Below are positions 23,074 through 30,532 of a stretch of 31,242 bases of DNA, one piece after another. Below the pieces are notes generated by a model. It did not search any database. It saw only the letters and a program-made list of their open reading frames with translations, and was not told the origin of the DNA. This DNA comes from JBAXPV01 sp037132075. Lineage in GTDB: Bacteria > Bacteroidota > Bacteroidia > Bacteroidales > CAIXZF01. Position 1 is the stretch's first letter. Every line of letters begins with the position of its first letter. The position numbers and the translations under genes are program-made. Location of the stretch: the NCBI GenBank assembly GCA_037132075.1, contig JBAXPV010000043.1, positions 1 through 31,242 on the forward strand. The letters run 5' to 3'.

Positions 23074-25038
23074 ATGAAGCTCAGTATCATCATTGTCAAC
23101 TATAACGTCAGGTATTTCCTGGAGCAGTGTCTTCATTCAGTAATGAAGGCTTGCCAGGATATTCCTTCTGAGGTTTTTGTGGTTGATAACAACTCAGTTG
23201 ATGGCTCCTGTGCCATGGTAAAGGAAAAATTCCCAGGGGTCGTTCTGATTGAGAACGCTGAAAACATGGGTTTTTCCAGGGCAAACAACCTGGCGATAAA
23301 GCGTTCACAAGGGGAATATGTGCTTTTGCTTAACCCGGATACTATTGTTGAGCAAGATACTTTTAACCGTACCATTGACTTCATGGACACACACGCGGAG
23401 GCAGGTGCTCTGGGGGTTAAGATGATTGACGGGAAAGGGCGTTTTTTACCTGAATCCAAACGTGGACTACCAACACCTCTGGTTGCATTTTACAAGATAT
23501 TCGGACTTTCAGCACTTTTCCCCAAGTCAAAAACTTTTGGCAAATACCACCTGGGATATCTAAACGACAATGAAACCCATGAAGTTGAGATCCTGGCCGG
23601 TGCTTTTATGATGTTAAGAAAGTCAGCTTTGGAACAAACAGGACTCCTTGATGAAACCTTTTTTATGTATGGGGAGGACATCGACCTCAGTTACAGAATC
23701 CTCAAGGCCGGGTTTAAAAACTATTACTTTTCAGAAACCCGTATTGTCCATTACAAAGGGGAAAGCACGAAGAAAAGTAGCATAAACTACGTTTTCGTCT
23801 TCTACCGTGCCATGATTATTTTTGCGCAAAAGCATTTTTCGCAACAGCATGCATGGGTCTTTTCATTGATGATCCATATGGCAATTTACCTGAGAGCTTT
23901 TGTAGCCGTAGTTTCAAGAATGCTCGATCATTTATTGCTACCACTTCTGGATGCTACGATATTTTTTGCCGGAATTTTTTTAATGAAAGAAATTTGGGAG
24001 ATCCAGATTTTTGGTGCCGGAGGTAGTTATCCGTCGTTGTTTCTTTTTGCGGAAGTACCTGCCTTCATCTTTTTCTGGATTTTCACAGTTTGGATCACAG
24101 GAGGCTATGACAAACCGGTAAGTATAGGAAAAATCATCAAAGGTCTTTCGCTGGGAACACTGATTATACTGGTGTTATACTCTTTATTGCCAGAAACGCT
24201 GCGGTTTTCACGGGCTTTGATTTTATTTGGTTTTGCATGGTGCCTACTTGTGGCTCCTTCTCTTCGCTTATTCCTATATCATGGTTTAAAGATTACAAGT
24301 TTGCGTCTCGACAGCGGTCTAAACAGAAGGATTATTATCATCGGGGAAAAAGATGAAGCTGGCCGGGTTGCCAGTCTGGTTAGAAACGCGATGCCTGGAA
24401 CAGGATTTATCGGCTTAGTCTCCCCTGACGCCAAGGTGAACCTTGAAGAAGGCTTTATTGGACAAGTCCATCAAATCCATGAGATTATCGAAATATACAG
24501 GATCGACGAAGTTATTTTTTGTGGAAAAGATATCCCGGCTCGGCTAATCATCGACAAAATGTCTGAACTTCAGGATCTGCGGGTTGAACTCAAAATTGCT
24601 CCGCCTGAAAGCCTGTCAATCATCGGCAGTAAGAGTATCAATACTGCCGGAGATCTTTATATTGTGGATATCGACTCTATCAACAGAATAGAAAACCGAC
24701 GAAAAAAGCTACTGATGGACCTGATTCTCAGTGTCATACTCCTGGCCTTCTCGCCTTTACTAATATTGTTTATCAAAAATCCACTCGGCTTATTTAAGAA
24801 TATAATACTCACATTATTCCAGCGGAGATCATGGGTAGGTTTTTATCTTGGGGATACTGAGGACCCTTTAAAATTGCCAAATCTTCGCAAAGGAGTGCTA
24901 AACCCACTTGATGCCTTCCCTGGAAAAAATATCAACAGCGAAACAATAGACAAGCTCAATCTGTTGTATTCACGAGATTATAAAATCAGCAATGATTTTT
25001 ATATCTTTAGAAAAGGTTTCCGCGAACTGGGTCGATAA
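23074..25038 (+). CDS. GT2 glycosyltransferase fused to a WbaP-like membrane/Rossmann region without the phosphotransferase core
   Basis: The start is placed at ATG 23074 (MKLSIIIVNYNVRYFLEQCL), where family similarity and the promoter begin; the frame is open further upstream but reads non-coding sequence. It gives 654 residues. The first ~245 residues are a WbbL/rhamnosyltransferase-like GT2 domain (VVDNNSVDGS, NMGFSRANNLAIK, LLLNPDT, GAFMMLRKSAL, FFMYGEDIDLSYRI). Then come about five membrane segments to ~430, a Rossmann-like CoA_binding_3-type part (RRIIIIGEKDEAGRVA) and a last hydrophobic stretch near 550-575 (LLMDLILSVILLAFSPLL), which looks like the start of a bacterial sugar transferase. 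The catalytic phosphotransferase core is absent. It likely acts on polyprenyl-linked sugars for an envelope or extracellular polysaccharide. Confidence 0.8.
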   Translation: MKLSIIIVNYNVRYFLEQCLHSVMKACQDIPSEVFVVDNNSVDGSCAMVKEKFPGVVLIENAENMGFSRANNLAIKRSQGEYVLLLNPDTIVEQDTFNRTIDFMDTHAEAGALGVKMIDGKGRFLPESKRGLPTPLVAFYKIFGLSALFPKSKTFGKYHLGYLNDNETHEVEILAGAFMMLRKSALEQTGLLDETFFMYGEDIDLSYRILKAGFKNYYFSETRIVHYKGESTKKSSINYVFVFYRAMIIFAQKHFSQQHAWVFSLMIHMAIYLRAFVAVVSRMLDHLLLPLLDATIFFAGIFLMKEIWEIQIFGAGGSYPSLFLFAEVPAFIFFWIFTVWITGGYDKPVSIGKIIKGLSLGTLIILVLYSLLPETLRFSRALILFGFAWCLLVAPSLRLFLYHGLKITSLRLDSGLNRRIIIIGEKDEAGRVASLVRNAMPGTGFIGLVSPDAKVNLEEGFIGQVHQIHEIIEIYRIDEVIFCGKDIPARLIIDKMSELQDLRVELKIAPPESLSIIGSKSINTAGDLYIVDIDSINRIENRRKKLLMDLILSVILLAFSPLLILFIKNPLGLFKNIILTLFQRRSWVGFYLGDTEDPLKLPNLRKGVLNPLDAFPGKNINSETIDKLNLLYSRDYKISNDFYIFRKGFRELGR

Positions 25039-25050
25039 GCCTCTTTTCAC

Positions 25051-25058
25051 TACCTTTG
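25051..25058 (+). promoter_or_regulatory. -7 element for the E2/exonuclease transcript
   Basis: TACCTTTG, a perfect TAnnTTTG match, 35 bp before the E2 ATG; no good -33 element is seen. Confidence 0.55.
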
Positions 25059-25093
25059 CAAAAAATTGTATCAGTCACTAAATCAATATATTC

Positions 25094-26404
25094 ATGGCAA
25101 AATTTGAAATTGTCATGCCCAAATTGGGCGAAAGTATCATAGAAGCCACTATTATCCGCTGGCTCAAAAAAGAGGGTGAGCAGATCAATGAGGATGATCC
25201 TATTGTTGAAATTGCCACGGACAAAGTAGATTCTGAAATTCCTTCACCGGTAGAAGGGACATTGACCAAACTCCTGTTTCAGGAAGGGGATGTTGTTCCC
25301 GTTGGTGCTATTATTGCTATCATTGATTTAGAAGGAGGCGCTGCTGGCTCAGATTCCGACTCAACAATTGCTACTTCGATAGCTCCTGCTGCTAAAGCTG
25401 CTGATACCGTTGAAGCCAAAAAATCAGTTGCTGAACCAATTGAAACAAAAAATTACGAATCAAAGCGCTTTTATTCCCCCCTGATCCGTAGCATTGCAAA
25501 AAAAGAAAATATTTCAATTCAAGAACTGGATTCCTTACCCGGAAGTGGCAAAGACGGCCGTCTCAACAAAGAAGACCTGCTTGCGTTCCTATCTTCGCCC
25601 AGTCGCCCAGTCGCTAAGTCGCCATCCTTCGACTCCGCTCAGGATGACAAGGTCGCCCTGTCGCCCAGTCGCCCAGTCGCCTCCATTCCCGCCGCCGGAG
25701 ATCGCATCATCGAAATGGACAGAATGCGCAAAATCATTGCAGATCACATGGTTGCATCTGTCGCTACCTCTCCCCATGTCACCTCGTTTGTGGAAGTGGA
25801 TATGACGCGTATCGTAAAATGGAGAGACAAAGTAAAAGACAGCCTTTTGAAACGTGAGAATGAGAAACTAACATTCACACATATATTTATCGATGCCATT
25901 GCACGAACCATCAAGGAATTCCCTATGACGAACGCTTCGGTTGATGGCAATAAAATCATCCTGAAGAAAAATGTCAATATCGGCATGGCAGTTGCCCTAC
26001 CAACAGGAAACCTGATTGTTCCTGTCATCCGAAATGCAGACCAAAAGAGTTTATTGGGCATCGTAAAAGATGTCAATGAGATCGCCGACAAGGCACGAAA
26101 CAACAAATTACAACCTGATGATATTTCCGGCGGCACAATTACACTCACCAACCTGGGTTCTTTTGGCACGGTCTTCGGCACCCCAATCATCAACCAGCCT
26201 CAACTGGCGATAGTCGCAGTTGGCGCTATCACGAAAAGACCCGTTGTGATTGAAACAGAAGAAGGAGATACCATCGGTATTCGCCAGATGATGTACTTGT
26301 CATTATCCTATGACCATAGAGTTATCGATGGTGCCATGGGCGGAAAATTCATATACCGCATGAAAGAATTGCTGGAAAACTTCGACATCTTACAAAACAT
26401 CTGA
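25094..26404 (+). CDS. Dihydrolipoamide acyltransferase (E2) of a 2-oxoacid dehydrogenase complex
   Basis: A 436-residue E2 protein: lipoyl domain at 1-78 with the lipoylated Lys44 (EIATDKVDSEIPSPVEG), an Ala-rich linker, an E3-binding domain at about 125-165 (FYSPLIRSIAKKENIS ... GSGKDGRLNKEDL), and an acyltransferase core from about 205 with the active site His408 and Asp412 (YDHRVIDGAMGG). E2 passes acyl groups from lipoyl to CoA; whether the complex uses pyruvate, 2-oxoglutarate or branched-chain oxoacids is not settled by this sequence alone. The second linker (residues about 167-198) is odd: it contains a genomic repeat translated in frame (PSFDSAQDDK flanked by SPSRPVA units). No E1 or E3 gene is nearby. 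The exonuclease gene follows after 17 bp. Confidence 0.9.
   Translation: MAKFEIVMPKLGESIIEATIIRWLKKEGEQINEDDPIVEIATDKVDSEIPSPVEGTLTKLLFQEGDVVPVGAIIAIIDLEGGAAGSDSDSTIATSIAPAAKAADTVEAKKSVAEPIETKNYESKRFYSPLIRSIAKKENISIQELDSLPGSGKDGRLNKEDLLAFLSSPSRPVAKSPSFDSAQDDKVALSPSRPVASIPAAGDRIIEMDRMRKIIADHMVASVATSPHVTSFVEVDMTRIVKWRDKVKDSLLKRENEKLTFTHIFIDAIARTIKEFPMTNASVDGNKIILKKNVNIGMAVALPTGNLIVPVIRNADQKSLLGIVKDVNEIADKARNNKLQPDDISGGTITLTNLGSFGTVFGTPIINQPQLAIVAVGAITKRPVVIETEEGDTIGIRQMMYLSLSYDHRVIDGAMGGKFIYRMKELLENFDILQNI
25596..25681 (+). repeat. 26-bp interspersed element flanked by 8-bp repeats, inside the E2 coding sequence
   Basis: The core (25623-25648) starts CATCCTTCGACTCC, ends CAGGATGAC, and has CATCCT/AGGATG inverted ends. 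It is preceded by CGCCCAGT, CGCCCAGT, CGCTAAGT and followed by CGCCCTGT, CGCCCAGT, CGCCCAGT, all 8-bp units. The same 26 bp occur at 27268-27293 (reverse strand) and 30457-30482. Confidence 0.92.
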
Positions 26405-26421
26405 CATCCAATATACGCTGA

Positions 26422-27231
26422 ATGGAACTGAAACTTGATAAGCCTATAATATTCTTTGACCTCGAAACCACTGGGATCAATTTCGTTAACGATCGCATTG
26501 TTGAATTTTGTTTTCTACGGATCAACCCGGATGGAACTCAGAAGGTATGGACGCAACGGATCAATCCCGGCATGCCCATCCCTAAAGAAGCAACAGCAAT
26601 ACATCACATTACTGATGAGGATGTTAAAGATATGCCATCATTTAAATCCGTGGCGCATGAAGTCAGTCAGTTCCTTGCCGGATGCGACCTTGGAGGCTTT
26701 AACAATATTAAATTCGATATTCCATTTATTGCAGAAGAATTCTTGCGGGCTGAAGTCGATTTCGATTTGAAGGGAAAACGTTTTGTTGATGTGCTCAACA
26801 TCTTCCATAAAATGGAACAAAGAAACCTGAAAGCTGCCTATCGTTTTTACTGTAATCAGGAATTAGATGGCGCTCACAGTGCTGAAGCGGACACCCTTGC
26901 AACTTATGAAATTCTTAAATCTCAGCTCGATCGTTATGTCGGCGTTGAATATGAAGATAAATTCGGAAGCAAACAGATTCCTATTCACAATGACATGCAG
27001 GCTTTGCATGATTTTTCCTATCACAATCGCTCAGCTGATCTTGCCGGACAACTGATTTTCAATGACAAAAACCAGGAGATATTTAATTTCGGGAAGTACA
27101 AAGGAATGACTGTCGAATCTGTCTTTAGTAGGGAGCCCTCCTATTATGACTGGATGATGAAGGCGGATTTTCCGCTGTATACGAAGAAGGTTATTACAGC
27201 AATTAAGCTGAGGAACTTTAATCAGAAATAG
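26422..27231 (+). CDS. DnaQ-like DEDDh 3'-5' exonuclease with exodeoxyribonuclease X-type C-terminal domain
   Basis: A 269-residue protein. ExoI motif FFDLETTG (Asp13, Glu15), ExoII segment GFNNIKFDIPF and ExoIII HSAEADT (His and Asp five residues apart) give the full DEDDh set, so it should be an active metal-dependent exonuclease. After a linker, residues about 220-260 (FNFGKYKGMTVESVFSREPSYYDWMMK) are the small C-terminal domain found in exodeoxyribonuclease X-like proteins, thought to help bind DNA ends. Likely roles are DNA proofreading or repair in the cytoplasm. It starts 17 bp after the E2 stop, so it is probably co-transcribed, with no evident functional link. Confidence 0.9.
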   Translation: MELKLDKPIIFFDLETTGINFVNDRIVEFCFLRINPDGTQKVWTQRINPGMPIPKEATAIHHITDEDVKDMPSFKSVAHEVSQFLAGCDLGGFNNIKFDIPFIAEEFLRAEVDFDLKGKRFVDVLNIFHKMEQRNLKAAYRFYCNQELDGAHSAEADTLATYEILKSQLDRYVGVEYEDKFGSKQIPIHNDMQALHDFSYHNRSADLAGQLIFNDKNQEIFNFGKYKGMTVESVFSREPSYYDWMMKADFPLYTKKVITAIKLRNFNQK

Positions 27232-27233
27232 TC

Positions 27234-27293
27234 TGTTAGGCTGAGGGCTGAAGGCTGTTAGGCTAAAGTCATCCTGAGCGGAGTCGAAGGATG
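27234..27293 (-). repeat. Composite repeat: 7/8-bp GGCT-type units plus the 26-bp element
   Basis: Between the exonuclease stop and the convergent Fe-S gene stop, units such as GGCTGAG, GGCTGAA, GGCTGTTA and GGCTAAA run straight into the 26-bp element in reverse orientation (27268-27293, GTCATCCTGAGCGG...). The same order of parts is found at 30457-30530. Confidence 0.88.
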
Positions 27294-27297
27294 TTGG

Positions 27298-27693
27298 TTA
27301 TCCGATCAGGAGGCCTTCAATTCTGACTTTAAAGCTTCCGTCGGGGAGTTTCGTTACCAGGGTCGGATTGTAGGGCAAAATAGTTTCTTTGGGACCCGGT
27401 TCATTTGGAAAACAATCCAGAATAAAATCAAAATCTCTTTTCAGATTATCCTTCCAGCCCAGTTTGTCACCCATTCCGGATCCTTGTTTGGCACAAATAA
27501 AGCAATCCTTAGCTTCTGCCTTACTTGCCACTTTATCAGCAACATGAATGCACTTATCCAGGATATCTTTGCCATTGTCAATACTGATGGCAAAGTCGAT
27601 GCACGTTTTGTAACCGCATGCACCACAATCTAATTTAGGAAGCAATTCCATCGTTTTAGATTGCACTTCCAATGTTGTTGTCATAGTTTCCAT
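27298..27693 (-). CDS. Fe-S binding protein with PF04060-type [4Fe-4S] domain
   Basis: A 131-residue soluble protein whose start is METMTTTLEVQ. LPKLDCGACGYKTCIDFA with Cys23, Cys26, Cys31 and Cys48 matches the four-cysteine domain of small Fe-S proteins and of the corrinoid Fe-S protein large subunit. A further CFIC pair (Cys64, Cys67) follows, then LKRDFDFILDCFPNEPGPKETILPYNPTLV, seen as a conserved-looking tail. It is the last and the only apparently intact gene of an otherwise broken minus-strand operon with a cysteine desulfurase, a GTPase and an ABC ATPase. That company suggests assembly or insertion of an Fe-S or metal cofactor; the target is unknown. Confidence 0.7.
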   Translation of the reverse strand: METMTTTLEVQSKTMELLPKLDCGACGYKTCIDFAISIDNGKDILDKCIHVADKVASKAEAKDCFICAKQGSGMGDKLGWKDNLKRDFDFILDCFPNEPGPKETILPYNPTLVTKLPDGSFKVRIEGLLIG

Positions 27694-27701
27694 TGATTTA
27701 T

Positions 27702-28080
27702 TTATGTAAAAATTGGTTTTAAGCGGAGTATTTCTTCGCGTAATATTTTAAGAAAAAAATGCAGATCATCATTCGTATTAAATCTTCCCAGGCTTATCCT
27801 GATAGCGCCTCTCGCCTCAAATGGGTCACGGCCCAAAGCCTGTAAAACATGGGATGCACTTTTTGTCGTATCATTATTGGAACATGCTGACCCGGCTGAC
27901 ACAGCGATGCCTTTCTCATCAAGTCTTAACAGGAGTCGTATCGTCTCGCCCTCCAAACCACTGATCCCAAAATTCAAATTATTGGGCAACCGCTGTGTCA
28001 TACTTCCATTGACATAAAAACCCATAAAACTCGTTTGCAAAGAAGTTACCAGGTCATTTCTCAGACCTGACAATCGGGTC
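27702..28080 (-). pseudogene. Cysteine desulfurase (NifS/IscS family), N-terminally deleted
   Basis: Only the last ~125 residues of a class V aminotransferase remain: RLSGLRNDLVTSLQ, MTQRLPNNLNFGISGLEGE, GIAVSAGSACSNNDTTKSASHVLQALG (with the sulfur-carrying cysteine after SAGSA) and AIRISLGRFNTNDDLHFFL. The PLP lysine half is missing. The 5' part of the open frame (28081-28214) is out-of-frame GTPase sequence, so a deletion near 28065-28085 has fused the two genes. It ends 9 bp before the Fe-S gene. Confidence 0.8.
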
Positions 28081-28604
28081 AATACCGATACCATACAAGG
28101 CATTACTTTCAACGACTTTGATTTCTTTTGCGGCTTCAAGGATACGATATCTGAATACTTCACGCTCAGCCTGTGAAACCAAATCAATTTTGGTAATAAC
28201 ACTGATATCAGCAAGCGTAAGCATGGGCCCGATTTTGCGGGGCAGGTTCATCCCGCTGGTGGCTTCAAGTACCACAATACCCAGTGAATTTTCAACATAG
28301 GGCGAACAGCGCAAACAAAGCCCTGCCGTCTCAACGAACAGATATTCAGCCCCTTGCTCTTCAGCCCATTCAACGACCTCATCCAATACAACTACGTTGC
28401 AGTGGTCAGGACAGAGCTCCCCTGAGTATATTTTTTTAGTGGGAATACCAATTCACGGTTAAACTGCACATCCTCATCAGCATACAGCACGTCAATTTTC
28501 AGATAGGCAGGTTTCAGTCCCTTTTTCAGGATCCTGCGTATTACCTGCTTTATTACTGTTGTTTTGCCACAAGTTGGCGGTCCTGCAAAGATGATTAGTT
28601 TCAT
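28054..28604 (-). pseudogene. Cys-rich G3E-like GTPase/ATPase, frameshifted and 3'-truncated
   Basis: From ATG 28602-28604 the frame gives Walker A GPPTCGKTT and LKPAYLKIDVLYADEDVQFNRE. Near 28445-28455 a one-base shift moves the reading to another frame, which reads GIPTKKIYSGELCPDHCN, VVVLDEVVEWAEEQ, VETAGLCLRCSPYV and VITKIDLV. The CPDHC and CLRC pairs are likely metal ligands, as in CobW/HypB/CooC-type metal or cofactor insertion proteins. The end is lost at the junction with the cysteine desulfurase remnant. Its ATG overlaps the ABC ATPase stop (ATGA), so the original operon was coupled. Confidence 0.8.
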
Positions 28605-29160
28605 GCGCTTTTTCTTTTTAAATATATTTGATAACTGGCAGCCAGATCTTCAATCTGCTCAGTAAAAACCTGATCCGTTATTTCTTCTCCTGCCCTGATT
28701 CGTTTTCTGAATTCAAGCATCACATCGTCAATTTTCTTGAGCCCTATCGCTGCGACTTTTTCTTCTGAATTCGTCCGTATCAGTTTTACCATAGCACCAT
28801 TTTTCATGATGATCCTGAAGTCTGATAACAAAGCAATCCTTGGGTCATGGGTGACAAATACGAAAATCTTATCATATTTTTTCAGAAGTTTCAAGGCTTT
28901 CGTCCTGTGTATCCCGGCATTCTCAATTTCATCAAGCAGAATAATCGGGGAATTGGCTTGTCATTGATCAATACAATCCTTTCAGACGGTGTGTTAAGGT
29001 TTGCAAACAATTCAATATCATTGATCAATGTTGTCTTACCGCATCTTGTTGGCCCGACAATACTGATGATATCCCCCATTTTCAGATCAAAACGCTCAAC
29101 TTTTTCAGTCTTACCGTCTTTCCCGATACCGCCAATAATTGTTATTTTATTTATTTCCAT
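28601..29160 (-). pseudogene. ABC-type ATPase with Walker A and Walker B but lacking the signature region
   Basis: From ATG 29158-29160 (MEINKITIIGG) the frame contains Walker A GPTRCGKTT and ends in INDKPIP. A frame change at about 28945-28960 leads straight to Walker B, PIILLDEIENAG, and then to IFVFVTHDPRIALLSDF with the H-loop. Only ~36 residues separate Walker A from Walker B, against about 100 in normal ABC ATPases, so the Q-loop and LSGGQ region (~75-85 residues) are deleted and the frame is broken. It would be non-functional. No transmembrane partner is present. It is the first gene of the decayed four-gene operon. Confidence 0.82.
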
Positions 29161-29190
29161 GACCTTTATTTTTAAGTAAACTATCAGATT

Positions 29191-29198
29191 CAAAATTA
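29191..29198 (-). promoter_or_regulatory. -7 element of the decayed metallocofactor-like operon
   Basis: TAATTTTG on the minus strand, a perfect TAnnTTTG, 30 bp before the ATPase ATG at 29160. Confidence 0.45.
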
Positions 29199-29265
29199 TC
29201 TACAATGTCTATTGACTTAGTGTATATTGGCATTGAAGTTTTGATGGTTGAAGATCTAATGTTTA

Positions 29266-29279
29266 ATACTTTGTAGTAT
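29266..29279. promoter_or_regulatory. Short inverted repeat between the divergent operons, possible operator
   Basis: ATACT, 4-bp spacer TTGT, AGTAT. It lies about 37 bp before the Crp/Fnr-type gene and about 105 bp before the divergent operon. It may be a site for the Crp/Fnr or Rrf2 protein encoded beside it, but the arms are only 5 bp. Confidence 0.25.
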
Positions 29280-29315
29280 AATAATAGAGATTTCTGTCAT
29301 ATAGCATTGATTTTT

Positions 29316-30005
29316 ATGGAAATAGAGAAAAATTCTCCCTACAGCAGCTTTTTAAGAAAGATCTCTTTGCAGTTCATCTCTGAAAAAGAATTTGAACGGA
29401 TAGAAAAGACTTCGGTCAATTTGAAATTTAAAAAAGGAGAGACCATATTAAAGCAAGGGAACCAACCCACGCATATTGCTTTTCTTCAAAAGGGTATTGT
29501 AAAATTCAATTTTGAAAATGAATGGGGTAAGAATACCATCCTTTCACTGGTAGCTGCGCCTAAGATTCTTGGAGGTGCCAACCTCTTTTACAAAGACAAC
29601 AACCTGTTTTCCATTATTGCAGTGGAAGATTGTGAAGTAATCCTGATCGACTCTAATGTTCTGCTGTACCTGTTAACCAGCAACGGGAAATTTGCTGTGG
29701 CACTGTTCCAGATCGCATCAGATATGTTTAAAAAATCTATTTTAAATTTTGTCAGCCTGGCTAATAAGCAGAAAGAAGGCAGGATTGCTGACATCATCCT
29801 TTACTTGTCGGAGAATGTTTATTACTCCAATACTTTTCATTTATCGCTCACCCGTAAAGAACTGTCAGAATTTGCCTGCTGCTCCTCAGAAAATGTTATT
29901 ATGACTTTGTCAAAATGGCAAGCTGAGAAAATTATTGAGATGAATGGAAAGGCATTGGAGATCAAGGACATCGATAAGCTGAAACATATTAGTAAAATAG
30001 GATAA
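29316..30005 (+). CDS. Crp/Fnr-family transcriptional regulator
   Basis: The start is placed at ATG 29316 (MEIEKNSPYSSFLRK), giving 229 residues; a TTG three codons earlier is possible. The N-terminal cNMP-binding-type beta-barrel shows FKKGETILKQGNQPTHIAFLQKGIVKFN and ends with a long dimer helix; a C-terminal winged helix follows (LTRKELSEFACCSSENVIMTLSKWQAEKIIE). The N-terminal cysteine cluster of Fnr proteins is absent, so it does not sense oxygen the Fnr way; the effector is unknown. Its stop overlaps the start of the Rrf2 gene. It is divergent from the broken Fe-S/GTPase operon and probably controlled it together with the Rrf2 protein. Confidence 0.85.
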   Translation: MEIEKNSPYSSFLRKISLQFISEKEFERIEKTSVNLKFKKGETILKQGNQPTHIAFLQKGIVKFNFENEWGKNTILSLVAAPKILGGANLFYKDNNLFSIIAVEDCEVILIDSNVLLYLLTSNGKFAVALFQIASDMFKKSILNFVSLANKQKEGRIADIILYLSENVYYSNTFHLSLTRKELSEFACCSSENVIMTLSKWQAEKIIEMNGKALEIKDIDKLKHISKIG

Positions 30006-30415
30006 TGATGCTGACACAGAAAACAAGATATTCTATGTTAGCACTTACGAGGTTAGCGAGGGAATATGGAAAAGAAACGATATCAATCAACGACATCGCA
30101 GAAAGTGAAAAAATCCCGAAGCGCTTTCTTGAGTCAATTTTATTGGAATTAAAGAAGAGCGGATACCTGGGGAGCAAATTGGGAAAAAAGGGTGGTTATT
30201 TCCTGATCAAGTCACCTGAAAAAGTCAGTCTGCTCGAGATTATCCGACTTTTTGAAGGCACCATTGCTTTGCTGGCTTGCACTTCTGAGAAATATTATCA
30301 GCCCTGCGAACACTGTAAAGATGAGGCTACTTGCAGCATCCGTCACACTTTCAAGGACATCCGGGACTATACATTTCAAAAGCTGGCGAATACGACACTG
30401 GCGTCTTTGGTTTGA
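30005..30415 (+). CDS. Rrf2-family transcriptional regulator with four cysteines
   Basis: About 136 residues; the first ATG (30005) shares a base with the preceding TAA and the next ATG (30008, MLTQKTRYSML) fits the family start better. It has the Rrf2 winged helix (INDIAESEKIPKRFLESILLELKKSGYLGSKLGKKGGYFL). Counting from ATG 30008, Cys91, Cys100, Cys103 and Cys109 (spacing C-x8-C-x2-C-x5-C) can bind an Fe-S cluster as IscR and NsrR do, so cluster status or NO could be the signal. Overlap with the Crp/Fnr gene implies coupled expression. Rrf2 proteins often regulate Fe-S assembly genes, matching the adjacent NifS/Fe-S remnants. Confidence 0.87.
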   Translation: MMLTQKTRYSMLALTRLAREYGKETISINDIAESEKIPKRFLESILLELKKSGYLGSKLGKKGGYFLIKSPEKVSLLEIIRLFEGTIALLACTSEKYYQPCEHCKDEATCSIRHTFKDIRDYTFQKLANTTLASLV

Positions 30416-30443
30416 ATTTATTTCTACTTTTACGATAGTTTTG
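30411..30443 (+). promoter_or_regulatory. Promoter of the FAH-family gene
   Basis: TTTG (30411-30414), 21 bp and TAGTTTTG (30436-30443) match the Bacteroidota pattern. The transcript leader (about 80-90 nt) would contain the 26-bp repeat and its tandem tail. Confidence 0.5.
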
Positions 30444-30456
30444 ACAGTTAGCACGC

Positions 30457-30530
30457 CATCCTTCGACTCCGCTCAGGATGACTTCAGCCTAATTGCCCTC
30501 AGCCTAATAGCCCTCAGCCTAATAGCCTAA
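30457..30530 (+). repeat. Composite repeat: 26-bp element plus 15-bp units (7+8)
   Basis: The 26-bp element (30457-30482) is identical to those at 25623-25648 and 27268-27293 (reverse). It is followed by three 15-bp units close to CCTCAGCCTAATAGC, ending 2 bp before the FAH-family start codon. On the opposite strand these are GGCTATTA and GGCTGAG units leading into the element, as at 27234-27293. Confidence 0.9.
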
Positions 30531-30532
30531 AA

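Noticed and set aside
27298..29160. Frameshifts explained purely as sequencing errors
   Set aside because: The ABC ATPase and desulfurase also lack large conserved segments, and breaks cluster in this operon while flanking genes are clean. The single GTPase frameshift alone could still be an error.
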